Shown: positions 1-9,307, numbered from the stretch's first letter. The stretch is DNA of 33,493 bases from an uncultured Lutibacter sp. (GCF_937891065.1 NZ_CALAEQ010000206.1:1-33493), one strand, 5' to 3'. The notes: generated by a model from the letters alone, not told the origin. Program-made: numbers and translations.

Positions 1-1268
1 AAAAAGATTTTATAAAAATACTAGCTATCTTTTCTCTTTTAATTTCGCATTCTATGCATGCGTCATTCATTTTAATTCCAATGGATGATGTAACACAAAC
101 CAATCATTTAAAAGCTTACGGAATTACTTATTGGTCTTTGCAACAGGGCAATACTGCAAAATGGTTATTAAATTATGAAGGTGGTTCTTTTTTATTAGAA
201 GATAATGAGCCTACTAGAAATGAATGTAAAATAAGAGGAGTTACTTTTCATGTAATTTCAGATACTCAAGCAGCGCAAATTTTAGAAGAAATAAGTAGTC
301 CATCAAAGAATATGGATGCCGTATTGTTAGAAAAAGCACCTAAAATTGCAGTGTACTCTCCAAAAGGTAATTTACCTTGGGATGATGCTGTTACTTTGGT
401 TTTAACGTACGCTGAAATTCCTTTTGATGTGATTTATGATGAAGAAGTTTTAGAAGAAAAACTGTTGTTGTATGAATGGTTGCATTTGCATCATGAAGAT
501 TTTACAGGTCAATTTGGTCGATTTTATGGAGCATATAAAACAGCACCTTGGTATATTGAACAAAAAAAAGACGCTGAAGAATTAGCACTAAAATTAGGGT
601 ATTCTAAAGTATCTAAGGAAAAATTAGCGGTTGCTTTTAAAATTAGAGATTTTGTAATTGGAGGAGGCTTTATGTTTGCTATGTGTTCAGCAACTGATAG
701 TTTTGATATTGCATTAGCTGCTGAAGGCGTGGATATTTGTGAAACAATGTTTGATGGAGATCCTTCTGAAATGGACTATCAAAATAAAATAGATTTCAAT
801 AAAACATTAGCTTTTAAGGATTTTACATTAATTAGAAACCCTATTGAATACGAATTTTCTTCAATTGATATGACTAGAAAAAGAAGTAATATTAAACGTA
901 CTTCAGATTATTTCTCATTGCAAGATTTTTCAGCAAAATGGGACCCAATACCAACGATGTTGTGTCAAAACCATACACAATTAGTAAAAGGATTTATGGG
1001 ACAAACAACATCTTTTGAAAGAGAATCGGTAAAATCAAATGTATTGGTATTAGGAGAAAATAAATCAAATAGAGAAGCACGATATATTCATGGCGTAAAA
1101 GGAAAAGGAATGTTTACTTTTTATGGGGGTCACGACCCTGAAGATTATCAGCATAGAGTAGGTGATCCAAAAACAGAACTCGATTTACACCCAAACTCAC
1201 CAGGATATAGATTAATATTAAATAATGTATTGTTTCCTGCTGCTAAAAAGAAAAAACAGAAAACTTAA
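1..1268 (+). CDS. Exported protein of the Flavobacteriia 'asparagine synthetase B' family, 5'-truncated
   Basis: The reading frame is open from the window edge (codons in frame with base 3), and the first in-window ATG (54) falls inside a hydrophobic stretch (FIKILAIFSLLISHSMHA) that reads as a signal peptide. The true start therefore lies upstream of the window and the mature protein begins near ASFILIPMD. About 400 residues follow, ending in a lysine-rich tail (AAKKKKQKT). Homologues in this family are, as I recall, often labelled asparagine synthetase B. I see neither the N-terminal nucleophile Cys2 of that enzyme nor an SGGxDS ATP-pyrophosphatase loop, so the label is probably wrong. A periplasmic or envelope location is inferred from the signal peptide. 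Function is unknown. It is followed at 94 nt by the transketolase half-gene, which has its own promoter box. Confidence 0.7.
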   Translation, partial: KDFIKILAIFSLLISHSMHASFILIPMDDVTQTNHLKAYGITYWSLQQGNTAKWLLNYEGGSFLLEDNEPTRNECKIRGVTFHVISDTQAAQILEEISSPSKNMDAVLLEKAPKIAVYSPKGNLPWDDAVTLVLTYAEIPFDVIYDEEVLEEKLLLYEWLHLHHEDFTGQFGRFYGAYKTAPWYIEQKKDAEELALKLGYSKVSKEKLAVAFKIRDFVIGGGFMFAMCSATDSFDIALAAEGVDICETMFDGDPSEMDYQNKIDFNKTLAFKDFTLIRNPIEYEFSSIDMTRKRSNIKRTSDYFSLQDFSAKWDPIPTMLCQNHTQLVKGFMGQTTSFERESVKSNVLVLGENKSNREARYIHGVKGKGMFTFYGGHDPEDYQHRVGDPKTELDLHPNSPGYRLILNNVLFPAAKKKKQKT

Positions 1269-1330
1269 TTTGTTGATAATGCAGCAATAACTTTATTTTA
1301 TAATTTTAGTATTTCAAGTTTCAAAAACAC

Positions 1331-1338
1331 TATTTTTG
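1331..1338 (+). promoter_or_regulatory. -7 box (TATTTTTG) of the transketolase gene
   Basis: TATTTTTG matches the Bacteroidota -7 consensus TAnnTTTG and lies 24 nt upstream of the transketolase ATG. No convincing TTG -33 element is seen at the usual distance, so the call rests on one box. Confidence 0.45.
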
Positions 1339-1362
1339 CTCCTTTAAATTAAATAATAAACA

Positions 1363-2208
1363 ATGGCAACTACACAAGAACTGCAAGATTTTGCACAACA
1401 AGTAAGAAGAGATATAGTTAGAATGGTACACGCTGTACAATCTGGACATCCAGGTGGTTCATTAGGTTGTAATGAATTTTTAACTGTGCTGTTTCAAGAA
1501 GTGATGGAGTATTCTACTGATTTCACAATGGATGGTAAAAATGAAGATTTATTCTTTTTATCAAACGGTCATATTTCACCAGTTTATTATAGTGTTTTAG
1601 CACGAAGTGGTTTTTTTCCAGTTGCTGAATTAGCAACTTTTAGAAAATTAAACACACGTTTACAAGGGCATCCAACAACACATGAAGGTTTACCAGGTAT
1701 TAGAATTGCGTCTGGCTCACTTGGTCAAGGCATGAGTGTTGCGTTAGGAGCTGCACAAGCTAAAAAATTGAATGGTGACAAAAAATTAGTGTATTCTTTA
1801 CACGGTGATGGAGAATTACAAGAAGGTCAAAATTGGGAAGCAATTATGTATGCTGCTGGTAAAAAAGTAGATAACTTAATCGCAACTGTAGATTATAATA
1901 AGCAGCAAATTGATGGAGCAACTAATGATGTAATGCCATTGGGAGACTTAAGAGCTAAATTTGAAGCTTTTGGTTGGATTGTTTTAGATGTTGAAAAAGG
2001 AAATGATATTGAAAGTATAAAAAATGGTTTGGCAGAAGCTAAATTGTTAACTGGAAAAGGAAAACCAGTTTGTATTTTATTGCATACTGAAATGGGGAAT
2101 GGAATAGATTTTATGATGCATACACATGCTTGGCATGGAAAAGCACCTAGTGACGCTCAATTAGAAAATGCTTTAAATCAAAATCCTGAAACTTTAGGAG
2201 ATTATTAA
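1363..2208 (+). CDS. Transketolase, N-terminal (ThDP-binding) subunit
   Basis: 281 residues corresponding to the pyrophosphate-binding half of transketolase, which shuttles two-carbon units in the non-oxidative pentose phosphate pathway. Visible motifs are GHPGGSLGCNEF near residue 29, GHPTTHEGLPGI and GSLGQGMSVALGAA near 105-130, and the ThDP signature HGDGELQEGQNWEA followed by the Asn/Asp of TVDYNKQQ. Many bacteria, including Bacteroidota, split the enzyme into N and C subunits that are usually adjacent. Here a terminator hairpin and then bshA follow directly, so the C-terminal partner must be elsewhere in the genome if the enzyme is functional. The ATG is preceded by a TAnnTTTG box and the length matches the family. 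Confidence 0.93.
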   Translation: MATTQELQDFAQQVRRDIVRMVHAVQSGHPGGSLGCNEFLTVLFQEVMEYSTDFTMDGKNEDLFFLSNGHISPVYYSVLARSGFFPVAELATFRKLNTRLQGHPTTHEGLPGIRIASGSLGQGMSVALGAAQAKKLNGDKKLVYSLHGDGELQEGQNWEAIMYAAGKKVDNLIATVDYNKQQIDGATNDVMPLGDLRAKFEAFGWIVLDVEKGNDIESIKNGLAEAKLLTGKGKPVCILLHTEMGNGIDFMMHTHAWHGKAPSDAQLENALNQNPETLGDY

Positions 2209-2230
2209 AAGTGTTCTATTTATAAATTAT

Positions 2231-2267
2231 AAAAACCTCTTTCATTATAGTTGAAGGGGGTTTTTTT
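2231..2267 (+). terminator. Rho-independent terminator after the transketolase gene
   Basis: AAAAACCTCTTTC pairs with GAAGGGGGTTTTT (two G-T wobbles, 9-nt loop) and is followed by a T run, 22 nt after the stop codon. Confidence 0.75.
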
Positions 2268-2393
2268 ATGATATATTTATAAGTTTCAAATCATAATATT
2301 GTAAGAATACTTTTATATTTACGACTAGTTTGGTTTTTATGATAATTGGAATTATTTTTCAATTTTTTAACAATAATTTTTGAATTAATATTT

Positions 2394-3527
2394 ATGAAAA
2401 TAGGAATTGTTTGTTATCCAACATTTGGAGGAAGTGGAGTAGTAGCAACCGAATTAGGAATAGCTTTGGCTGAAAGAGGTCATGAAGTACATTTTATTAC
2501 GTATAAGCAACCTGTTAGACTTGATTTAATTGCAAATGATATACATTTTCACGAAGTTTTTGTTGAAGAATATCCTTTATTTCATTTTCAACCTTATGAA
2601 TTAGCATTGTCTAGTAAAATGGTTGAAGTAGTAGAAATGTATGATTTAGAAATTTTACATGTTCATTACGCAATTCCGCATGCATATGCGGCGTATATGG
2701 CAAAACAAATGCTAAAGGAAAAAGGGATTGATATTAAAGTAGTTACTACACTGCATGGAACTGATATTACATTGGTTGGAAGTCATCCAAATTATAAAAC
2801 AGCTGTAGAATTTAGTATCAATAATTCGGATGTAGTAACCACAGTGTCAGAGAGTTTAAAAAAAGATACATTACGTTTATTCAATATCAGGAAAGATATA
2901 AAAGTGATTCACAATTTTATAGATTTTGAACAATATCCTGAAATTGGTTCAGAAGATTGTAAAAGACATACAATAGCCAATGAAAATGAACGAATTATTA
3001 CGCATATTAGTAACTTACGCCCAGTAAAAAGAGCTGCTGATGTTATTGATATTTTTTATAAAATTCAAAAAGAAATTCCTTCAAAATTATTATTGGTTGG
3101 TGAAGGTCCTGATAGAGAGCATATTGAATTACAGGCTAAAAATTTAGGAATATTAGATAAAGTTCTTTTTATGGGAAATAGTAACGAAGTTAGTAAGTTG
3201 CTTTGTTATTCAGATTTGTTTTTATTACCATCAGAAACTGAGAGTTTTGGTTTGGCAGCTTTGGAAGCTATGGCAGCAAGAACACCTGTTATTTCAACAA
3301 ATTCAGGAGGTTTGCCAGAAGTAAATATAAATGGAGTTACAGGGTTTTTGAGTAATGTTGGCGACACCACTGATATGGCTAAAAACGGTATTTATATATT
3401 AAAAGATTTAGAGAGACTTCAACAATTTAAACAAAATGCATTAAACCAAGCAAAACAATTTAGTTTAGAAAATGTTTTACCAGCCTATAAAGAAGTTTAT
3501 AGAGAATTAATTAAAAATTGTTGTTAA
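2394..3527 (+). CDS. bshA: N-acetyl-alpha-D-glucosaminyl L-malate synthase (bacillithiol pathway)
   Basis: GT4-family glycosyltransferase that joins GlcNAc from UDP-GlcNAc to L-malate, the first step of bacillithiol synthesis in the cytosol. The start is set at the ATG giving MKIGIVCYPTFGGSGVVA, because the open frame upstream begins only with a TTG and adds an unrelated 16-residue hydrophobic leader. With this start the protein has 377 residues, the usual BshA length. Visible features are the glycine-rich acceptor loop (GGSGVVATELG), HVHYAIPHAYAAY, the LHGTDITLVG motif, VSESLKKDTL, and the nucleotide-sugar site ISNLRPVKR with the E-x7-E motif ETESFGLAALE. bshB and bshC are not in the window. 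The 3' end overlaps the convergent aroB gene by 4 nt. Confidence 0.93.
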   Translation: MKIGIVCYPTFGGSGVVATELGIALAERGHEVHFITYKQPVRLDLIANDIHFHEVFVEEYPLFHFQPYELALSSKMVEVVEMYDLEILHVHYAIPHAYAAYMAKQMLKEKGIDIKVVTTLHGTDITLVGSHPNYKTAVEFSINNSDVVTTVSESLKKDTLRLFNIRKDIKVIHNFIDFEQYPEIGSEDCKRHTIANENERIITHISNLRPVKRAADVIDIFYKIQKEIPSKLLLVGEGPDREHIELQAKNLGILDKVLFMGNSNEVSKLLCYSDLFLLPSETESFGLAALEAMAARTPVISTNSGGLPEVNINGVTGFLSNVGDTTDMAKNGIYILKDLERLQQFKQNALNQAKQFSLENVLPAYKEVYRELIKNCC

Positions 3528-4591
3528 GAATTATAATAATTTAACGCTTCAATAATTAGTGATTTTTCCACGTTGCAATCTAATTTGTAATTCTCAAAAT
3601 CAGTTAATAATACAAAATTAACTTGTCCAGCAACATTCTTTTTATCGTGGATTAAAAGTTCAATAATGGCATCATAATCTAAGGTTTCAATTTTAACTCT
3701 TCCGAAGATATCAATAATTGAATTTTTTATATTTTTTAACCCTTCTGAAGGAAAACCTAATAAAACTTTAGAAATATAAGTTTCGGTAATCATACCAATA
3801 GCAATAGCTTCACCATGAGTTAAGTTTTCTTTATCTTCAGATTCTAAAAAATAAGATTCAATTGCGTGACCAAGTGTGTGACCAAAATTTAAAACTTTGC
3901 GAATTCCCGCTTCTTTTGGGTCTTTGGTAACTACTTCATTTTTAATTTCAACAGAGCGATGTATTATACTATTTAAATTACTAATAGTTAAATCTTTAAA
4001 ATTGATTACTTCATTCCAAACATTAATATCATATGTGATTCCATATTTAATAATTTCAGCCAAACCAGAACGGATCTCTCGTTTTGAAACTGTTTCTAAA
4101 TAAGAAGGGTCAATAATAACCATTTCGGGATCTGAAAATAACCCAATTTGATTTTTTAAAACACCTAAATCTACACCCGTTTTTCCACCAACTGAAGCAT
4201 CAACCATACTTAATAAAGTTGTAGGAATATTTACAAAAGAAATGCCTCGTTTGTACGTTGAAGCTACAAATCCACCCAAATCTGTTATTACACCACCACC
4301 TAAGTTTAAAAGTAAACTTTTTCTGTCAGCACCAAGTTCAGTTAAAGCATTCCAAACGCCTGAACAAGTGTCTAAATTTTTATTTATTTCACCAGGTTCA
4401 ATCTCAATTATTTCAATTGGTTGTTCAGTTTCAATCTGCTCAAGCAATAATGGTAGACAATCATCACCTGTGTTTTCATCAACTAAAATAAATATTATAG
4501 AAGGTTTATATTCTGAAATATACTTGTTAAACTTGATATAAGCATCTTCTTGAAAATTAACGTAATAATTATTGGATAAAATCGGATTCAT
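3524..4591 (-). CDS. aroB: 3-dehydroquinate synthase
   Basis: Second enzyme of the shikimate pathway, converting DAHP to 3-dehydroquinate with NAD and a divalent metal. 355 residues from the ATG at 4591 (MNPILSNNYY); the open frame extends upstream only to a TTG. Visible are the NAD-binding glycine cluster NLGGGVITDLGGFVAS, PTTLLSMVDASVGGKTGVD, and the metal-ligand motifs GLAEIIKYG, FGHTLGHAIE and THGEAIAIGM. It is divergent from the proline dehydrogenase gene and convergent with bshA, with the two stop codons interleaved (4-nt overlap). Confidence 0.95.
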   Translation of the reverse strand: MNPILSNNYYVNFQEDAYIKFNKYISEYKPSIIFILVDENTGDDCLPLLLEQIETEQPIEIIEIEPGEINKNLDTCSGVWNALTELGADRKSLLLNLGGGVITDLGGFVASTYKRGISFVNIPTTLLSMVDASVGGKTGVDLGVLKNQIGLFSDPEMVIIDPSYLETVSKREIRSGLAEIIKYGITYDINVWNEVINFKDLTISNLNSIIHRSVEIKNEVVTKDPKEAGIRKVLNFGHTLGHAIESYFLESEDKENLTHGEAIAIGMITETYISKVLLGFPSEGLKNIKNSIIDIFGRVKIETLDYDAIIELLIHDKKNVAGQVNFVLLTDFENYKLDCNVEKSLIIEALNYYNS

Positions 4592-4652
4592 TTTGGATAA
4601 TATGTTTGTGCAAATTAAGGGCAAAAAAACGAAAAAATAAACACTTTGTAAT

Positions 4653-4660
4653 TATCTTTG
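4653..4660 (+). promoter_or_regulatory. -7 box (TATCTTTG) of the proline dehydrogenase gene
   Basis: TATCTTTG matches TAnnTTTG and lies 18 nt before the ATG of the downstream gene. The -33 element is not evident. Confidence 0.45.
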
Positions 4661-4678
4661 ATATAAATATGAATTAAA

Positions 4679-5848
4679 ATGAGAGATTTATTTAATAATA
4701 CTGAAGTGGCTTTTAGCCTTAAATCAAATAATCAGGTTAATAGGGCTTATTATTTGTTTGAAATGATAAAACGAGAACCGCTTGTAAAAATAGGTACAGC
4801 AGTAACTAAATTTGCTTTAAAAACACATTTACCAGTTGAGGGTATCATTCGAGCTACAGTTTTTGACCATTTTTGCGGTGGTGTAAATGAAAAAGGCTGT
4901 ATGCGTATCATAGATAATATGTATACTAAAAATGTACATTCTGTTTTAGATTATTCTGCTGAAGGAAAAGAAGTTGAGGAGCATTTTGATTTATCAATGG
5001 AAAAAACTTTGAATACTATAAAAATATATGGTAAAGAAAAAGCTAGTATTCCATTTGCTGTATTTAAACCTACAGGTTTTGGTAGATTAGCTGTTTATCA
5101 AAAGGTTACCGAAGGAATAGCCCTAGATCCACATGAAGAAACTGAATGGAGAAGAATTAGAGAACGATATGAAATTGTTAGTAAGGCTGCTTTTGAAAAT
5201 AATGTACCATTATTAATTGACGCCGAGGAAACTTGGATGCAAGATGCTGCTGATGATTTAATTGAAGAAATGATGGTAAAATATAATAAAGAGAAGGTTA
5301 TTATATTTGGAACCTTACAATTATACCGTTGGGATCGTTTTGATTATTTAAAGAAAATGCATCAACGCGCTAAAGAACAAGGATTTAAAATTGGTATGAA
5401 GTTGGTACGTGGTGCTTATATGGAAAAAGAACGTGAGCGAGCTGAGGAATATGGTTATAAAGATCCAATTTGTGTTGATAAAGCGGCAACTGATAAATTG
5501 TACAATGAAGTTCAAGAATATATGATTAATAACATTGATGAAATGGCCGTTTTTTCAGGAACTCATAATGAAGAAAGTTCTTATGATTTAATGGATTTAA
5601 TTGAAAAGTATGAATTATCTAAAGATGACAAAAGAATTTGGTTTGGTCAATTATTCGGTATGAGTGATCATATTAGCTATAACTTAGCTAAAGAAGGCTA
5701 TAATGTAGCTAAATATTTGCCATATGGTCCTGTTAGAGATGTAATGCCTTATTTAATTAGACGAGCAGAGGAAAATACTTCTGTTGCTGGTCAAACTACT
5801 AGAGAACTAGAATTGTTAAAGCGTGAGCGAGAAAGACGTAAAATATAA
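4679..5848 (+). CDS. Proline dehydrogenase (monofunctional)
   Basis: 389-residue FAD-dependent proline dehydrogenase of the PRODH beta/alpha-barrel family, oxidising L-proline to pyrroline-5-carboxylate. Characteristic motifs are LLIDAEETWMQDAADDL (about residue 177), GMKLVRGAYMEKER (about 238) and the C-terminal substrate-site block YLPYGPVRDVMPYLIRRAEEN (about 345-365). No P5C dehydrogenase domain is attached, as in other Bacteroidota. A strong terminator follows, so the gene is probably monocistronic. Electrons would enter the quinone pool, so a membrane-peripheral location is likely; this is inferred. Confidence 0.93.
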   Translation: MRDLFNNTEVAFSLKSNNQVNRAYYLFEMIKREPLVKIGTAVTKFALKTHLPVEGIIRATVFDHFCGGVNEKGCMRIIDNMYTKNVHSVLDYSAEGKEVEEHFDLSMEKTLNTIKIYGKEKASIPFAVFKPTGFGRLAVYQKVTEGIALDPHEETEWRRIRERYEIVSKAAFENNVPLLIDAEETWMQDAADDLIEEMMVKYNKEKVIIFGTLQLYRWDRFDYLKKMHQRAKEQGFKIGMKLVRGAYMEKERERAEEYGYKDPICVDKAATDKLYNEVQEYMINNIDEMAVFSGTHNEESSYDLMDLIEKYELSKDDKRIWFGQLFGMSDHISYNLAKEGYNVAKYLPYGPVRDVMPYLIRRAEENTSVAGQTTRELELLKRERERRKI

Positions 5849-5868
5849 ATTCGTTAGTAATTAACTAT

Positions 5869-5897
5869 AAAAAGAGCTGATAAATCAGCTCTTTTTT
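5869..5897 (+). terminator. Terminator after proline dehydrogenase
   Basis: A perfect 10-bp stem AAAGAGCTGA / TCAGCTCTTT with loop TAAA and a T run, about 20 nt after the stop codon. Confidence 0.85.
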
Positions 5898-6000
5898 CTT
5901 TTAAGAATTTTTTTTATCATTTCTCATTGCTAAAACAAAACTTCACAAAAACATAACAAGTTAAAAATTAAAATCTTACAATATTTATCATTATTTAACT

Positions 6001-6036
6001 TTTGTGATATAATACGGAATAAAACAACTACTTTTG
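6001..6036 (+). promoter_or_regulatory. Promoter of typA
   Basis: TTTG at 6001-6004 (-33) and TACTTTTG at 6029-6036 (-7, fits TAnnTTTG), separated by 24 nt, slightly longer than the usual 17-23. The inferred transcript start is just upstream of the ATG at 6058, which supports that start over the TTG at 6034. Confidence 0.55.
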
Positions 6037-6057
6037 CAGCCTCTAAAAAATAAGAAA

Positions 6058-7827
6058 ATGCAATCTATCAGAAACATCGCTATAATAGCACACGTTGACC
6101 ACGGTAAAACTACATTGGTTGATAAAATTATTGACCAAGCTCATATCCTAGATGAGCGTAAGGTGAGAACAGAATTATTATTAGATAATAATGATTTAGA
6201 ACGTGAAAGAGGGATTACAATTTTATCTAAAAACGTTTCTATAATATATAAAGATGTAAAAATTAATGTTATTGATACACCTGGTCACGCGGATTTTGGA
6301 GGAGAAGTTGAACGTGTATTGAAAATGGCTGATGGGGTATTATTATTAGTTGATGCTTTTGAAGGTCCAATGCCACAAACTCGTTTTGTATTAGGAAAAG
6401 CCCTAGAATTAGGCTTAACCCCAATTGTTGTTATCAATAAAGTTGACAAACAAAACTGTACACCAGATTTGGTTCATGATAAAGTATTTGATTTAATGTT
6501 TGCTTTAGATGCAACTGAAGAACAGTTAAATTTTGCGTCAGTTTATGGTTCAGCAAAACAAGGTTGGATGAGTTATGACTGGAAAGAGGAAACAGATAAT
6601 ATTATTCCATTGTTAGATTCTATTATTGAAAATATTCCTGCATCTCCTTATTATGAAGGAACACCTCAAATGCAAATTACTTCATTAGATTTTACATCTT
6701 TTGTTGGTCGTATTGCAATTGGGCGTGTATTTAGAGGAGATTTAGAAGAAGGAAAGGATTATATGCTGTGTAAAGCAGATGGAAGTACTAAAAAAGTTAG
6801 AATTAAAGAATTGCATACTTTTGAAGGCTTAGGTAAAGATAGAGCTTCAAAAGTAAGAAGTGGAGACATTTGTGCGATTACGGGTATTGAAGGATTTGAA
6901 ATTGGTGATACAATTGCCGATTTAGAAAACCCAGAAGCATTACCAAGGTTAAAAGTAGATGAGCCTACAATGAGTATGTTATTTACTATTAATAACTCTC
7001 CTTTCTATGGAAAAGAGGGAAAATATGTTACCTCTCGTCACTTACGTGATAGATTATATAAAGAAACTGAAAAGAATTTAGCACTTAGAGTTGAAGATAC
7101 AGATACTGAAGATAAATTTAATGTTTTTGGCCGTGGAATTTTGCATTTATCAGTTTTAATTGAAACAATGCGTAGAGAAGGTTATGAGATGCAAGTTGGT
7201 CGTCCACAAGTTATCATAAAAGATATTGATGGCGTTAAATGTGAACCTTATGAGACTTTAGTAATTAATGTTCCTGAAGCATTAGCAAGTAAAGCTATTA
7301 ACTTGGTAACTATTAGAAAAGGAGATATGTTGGTTATGGAACCAAAAGGAGATATGCAACATTTAGAGTTTGATATTCCTTCACGTGGTTTAATAGGTTT
7401 GCGTAATAAAATATTAACAGCTACGCAAGGAGAGGCTATTATAAACCATAGATTACGTGGTTTTGATGCTTATAAAGGAGATATTTCAACTTCTAATAAT
7501 GGTGCTTTAATTTCAGGTGATGCTGGTAAAGCAACAGCGTATTCTATTGATAAACTAGGAGATAGAGGTATTTTCTTTATTGATATTAACCAAGAAATTT
7601 ACAAAGGACAAATTGTTGGCGAAAATAATAGACAAGATGATATGTCTATTAATTTAACGAAAGGTAAAAAATTAACAAACGTTCGTAAATCTGGAACAGA
7701 TACAGCTGTTAATATTGCTCCAAAGAAAGAATTTTCTTTAGAAGAATGTATGGAATATATTAAAGATGATGAGTATTTAGAGGTTACGCCGCTTAGTTTA
7801 CGAATGCGTAAAATTGAATATAGATAA
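6058..7827 (+). CDS. typA: Ribosome-associated translational GTPase TypA/BipA
   Basis: 589-residue GTPase of the EF-G-like superfamily that binds 70S ribosomes and helps growth under stress and cold. The ATG at 6058 gives [20 protein letters not shown]; the frame reaches a TTG at 6034, but the promoter -7 box overlaps that codon. The G1 loop AHVDHGKTT is at residues 11-19, switch [16 protein letters not shown] and NKVD follow, then the beta-barrel domain, the EF-G domain III/V-like region with [19 protein letters not shown], and the BipA-specific C-terminal domain ending in [16 protein letters not shown]. Full length. Flanked by terminators on both sides, so monocistronic. Confidence 0.97.
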   Translation: MQSIRNIAIIAHVDHGKTTLVDKIIDQAHILDERKVRTELLLDNNDLERERGITILSKNVSIIYKDVKINVIDTPGHADFGGEVERVLKMADGVLLLVDAFEGPMPQTRFVLGKALELGLTPIVVINKVDKQNCTPDLVHDKVFDLMFALDATEEQLNFASVYGSAKQGWMSYDWKEETDNIIPLLDSIIENIPASPYYEGTPQMQITSLDFTSFVGRIAIGRVFRGDLEEGKDYMLCKADGSTKKVRIKELHTFEGLGKDRASKVRSGDICAITGIEGFEIGDTIADLENPEALPRLKVDEPTMSMLFTINNSPFYGKEGKYVTSRHLRDRLYKETEKNLALRVEDTDTEDKFNVFGRGILHLSVLIETMRREGYEMQVGRPQVIIKDIDGVKCEPYETLVINVPEALASKAINLVTIRKGDMLVMEPKGDMQHLEFDIPSRGLIGLRNKILTATQGEAIINHRLRGFDAYKGDISTSNNGALISGDAGKATAYSIDKLGDRGIFFIDINQEIYKGQIVGENNRQDDMSINLTKGKKLTNVRKSGTDTAVNIAPKKEFSLEECMEYIKDDEYLEVTPLSLRMRKIEYR

Positions 7828-7853
7828 AATTTTAAAAAAATATAAATTTTTTT

Positions 7854-7883
7854 AAAGCTTCCATTAATTTGGAAGCTTTTTTT
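7854..7883 (+). terminator. Terminator after typA
   Basis: AAAGCTTCC / GGAAGCTTT stem (9 bp) with a 7-nt loop and a seven-T tail, 27 nt after the stop codon. Confidence 0.85.
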
Positions 7884-8010
7884 ATGGTGATCAATCAAAA
7901 ACTTATTTAGTAAATATAAAAGTTGAATAGTAACTTTTGTTACCGTTATTGCTTCAAACTTTTACAATTATACGTGGTCAAAGAGTTATATAAAAAAACA
8001 AAAATATATA

Positions 8011-8634
8011 ATGAAAAATTTAACTTTATTTACTATGATTGCTAGTTTAACACTTATTAGTAGTTGTTCAGACAATGACACTGATGCCGATATAAACATC
8101 AAAGATGAAATTCTATCTATAGAAGAAATAGATGATTTAAAATTTTTAAGAGAAGAAGAGAAATTAGCACGTGATGTGTACTTATATTCATATAGTATAT
8201 ATAATCTTCAAATTTTTAAAAACATTTCTAATAGTGAGCAAATGCATATGGACATTGTATTGGAATTATTAAATACATATAATCTGCAAGATCCAGCCTC
8301 AGAAAGTATAGGAGAATTTAATAACCCTGAATTACAGAATATTTACAATGATTTAATTCAAAAATCATCAATTTCAATGTTAGATGCTTTGATAGTTGGA
8401 AATATTATTGAAGATTTAGATATAAAAGATATTGCTCTGAATGAAGGAAGATCTGATAATGTAGATATATTAAATGTGTATAGTTCCTTAAAATGTGGTT
8501 CAAGAAATCATTTAAGAAATTATTACGCACAACTTATTGAAAATGACGGTATTTATTCTCCTTCGTATATTTCATTAGAAGATTTTGAAGCCATTATTAC
8601 AACATCAAATGAACAATGTAATATTAATAATTAA
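8011..8634 (+). CDS. DUF2202 ferritin-like lipoprotein
   Basis: 207 residues. The N-terminus (MKNLTLFTMIASLTLISSC) is a lipoprotein signal with the lipid Cys at residue 19, so the protein should sit on a membrane facing the periplasm or outside. The remainder matches the DUF2202 pattern: an EEEKLARDVYLY helix near residue 51, SEQMHMDIVLELL near 74, and CGSRNHLRNYYAQL near 154. These Glu/His positions are spaced as in four-helix ferritin-like di-metal proteins. Metal binding is inferred and the biological role is unknown. The next gene, a cytochrome c lipoprotein, starts 13 nt downstream, which suggests a shared transcript and a redox context. Confidence 0.8.
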   Translation: MKNLTLFTMIASLTLISSCSDNDTDADINIKDEILSIEEIDDLKFLREEEKLARDVYLYSYSIYNLQIFKNISNSEQMHMDIVLELLNTYNLQDPASESIGEFNNPELQNIYNDLIQKSSISMLDALIVGNIIEDLDIKDIALNEGRSDNVDILNVYSSLKCGSRNHLRNYYAQLIENDGIYSPSYISLEDFEAIITTSNEQCNINN

Positions 8635-8647
8635 AATTTTAAAAATT

Positions 8648-9145
8648 ATGCGAAATAGTTTTATATTAATATTACTGGCATTTTCTTTAACTAATTGCAA
8701 TTCTTCAATAAAAAAATCAAAAATAACAGAGCTTAAAGTGGTCGATTTAAGTGAAAAGGAAGTTGAAGGTTTACTACTCTTACAACAAAAATGCTATCCC
8801 TGTCATTCCGTAATAGCCGAAACTCATGATAATATTATTGCACCTCCTATGGAAGCAATAAAAAGAAGATATAAGATTTCTTATAAAACGAAAGTAGAAT
8901 TTGTTGATGCAGTTACTATTTGGGTTATAGATCCAAAAGAAGAAAATGCTTTAATGCGTGGAGCAGTTAATCAATTTAAGGTTATGCCTAAGCAAGCCTT
9001 TATTAAAGAGGATATCATTAAAATTGCTGGATATATTTATGATAATGAATTAGAAAAGCCTATATGGTTTGAAAGTCATTTTAATGATGAGCACCCAAAT
9101 GGTATCGGAAACGGACAAGGAAGAGGAATGGGTAAAAAAAGTTAA
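8648..9145 (+). CDS. Monohaem cytochrome c lipoprotein
   Basis: 165 residues from the ATG at 8648. The open frame extends further upstream but overlaps the preceding gene and would bury the signal sequence. Residues 1-17 (MRNSFILILLAFSLTNC) are a lipoprotein signal with Cys17. One haem-attachment motif CYPCH is at residues 49-53. Met113 (VMP) or Met68 (PPM) may be the sixth haem ligand. The tail is Gly-rich (NGIGNGQGRGMGKKS). The fold is like small periplasmic class I cytochromes c used for electron transfer. It probably forms a two-gene unit with the DUF2202 lipoprotein. No oxidase or reductase partner is adjacent. Confidence 0.82.
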   Translation: MRNSFILILLAFSLTNCNSSIKKSKITELKVVDLSEKEVEGLLLLQQKCYPCHSVIAETHDNIIAPPMEAIKRRYKISYKTKVEFVDAVTIWVIDPKEENALMRGAVNQFKVMPKQAFIKEDIIKIAGYIYDNELEKPIWFESHFNDEHPNGIGNGQGRGMGKKS

Positions 9146-9202
9146 ATAAATAGATTGATTAGCCATTTGTAAACTGTATTTCAAAATATAAGTAAGTGTA
9201 CA

Positions 9203-9235
9203 AAAATAGCTTTGGGTCATAACTTAAGCTATTTT
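9203..9235. terminator. Hairpin, probably terminating the cytochrome c unit
   Basis: A perfect 10-bp stem AAAATAGCTT / AAGCTATTTT with a 13-nt loop, 58 nt after the cytochrome stop. It has A/T runs on both flanks and could act in both directions. Confidence 0.5.
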
Positions 9236-9307
9236 ATTAAATTTCAAATAGCAATAAATAAAGGTGAATATCTTTATGGTTAAACCATTTTTTTTAAAAC
9301 TAATTTT

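Noticed and set aside
2346-2393. N-terminal extension of BshA from a TTG start
   Set aside because: The 16 added residues are hydrophobic and unlike the family, and the ATG at 2394 gives the standard 377-residue enzyme.
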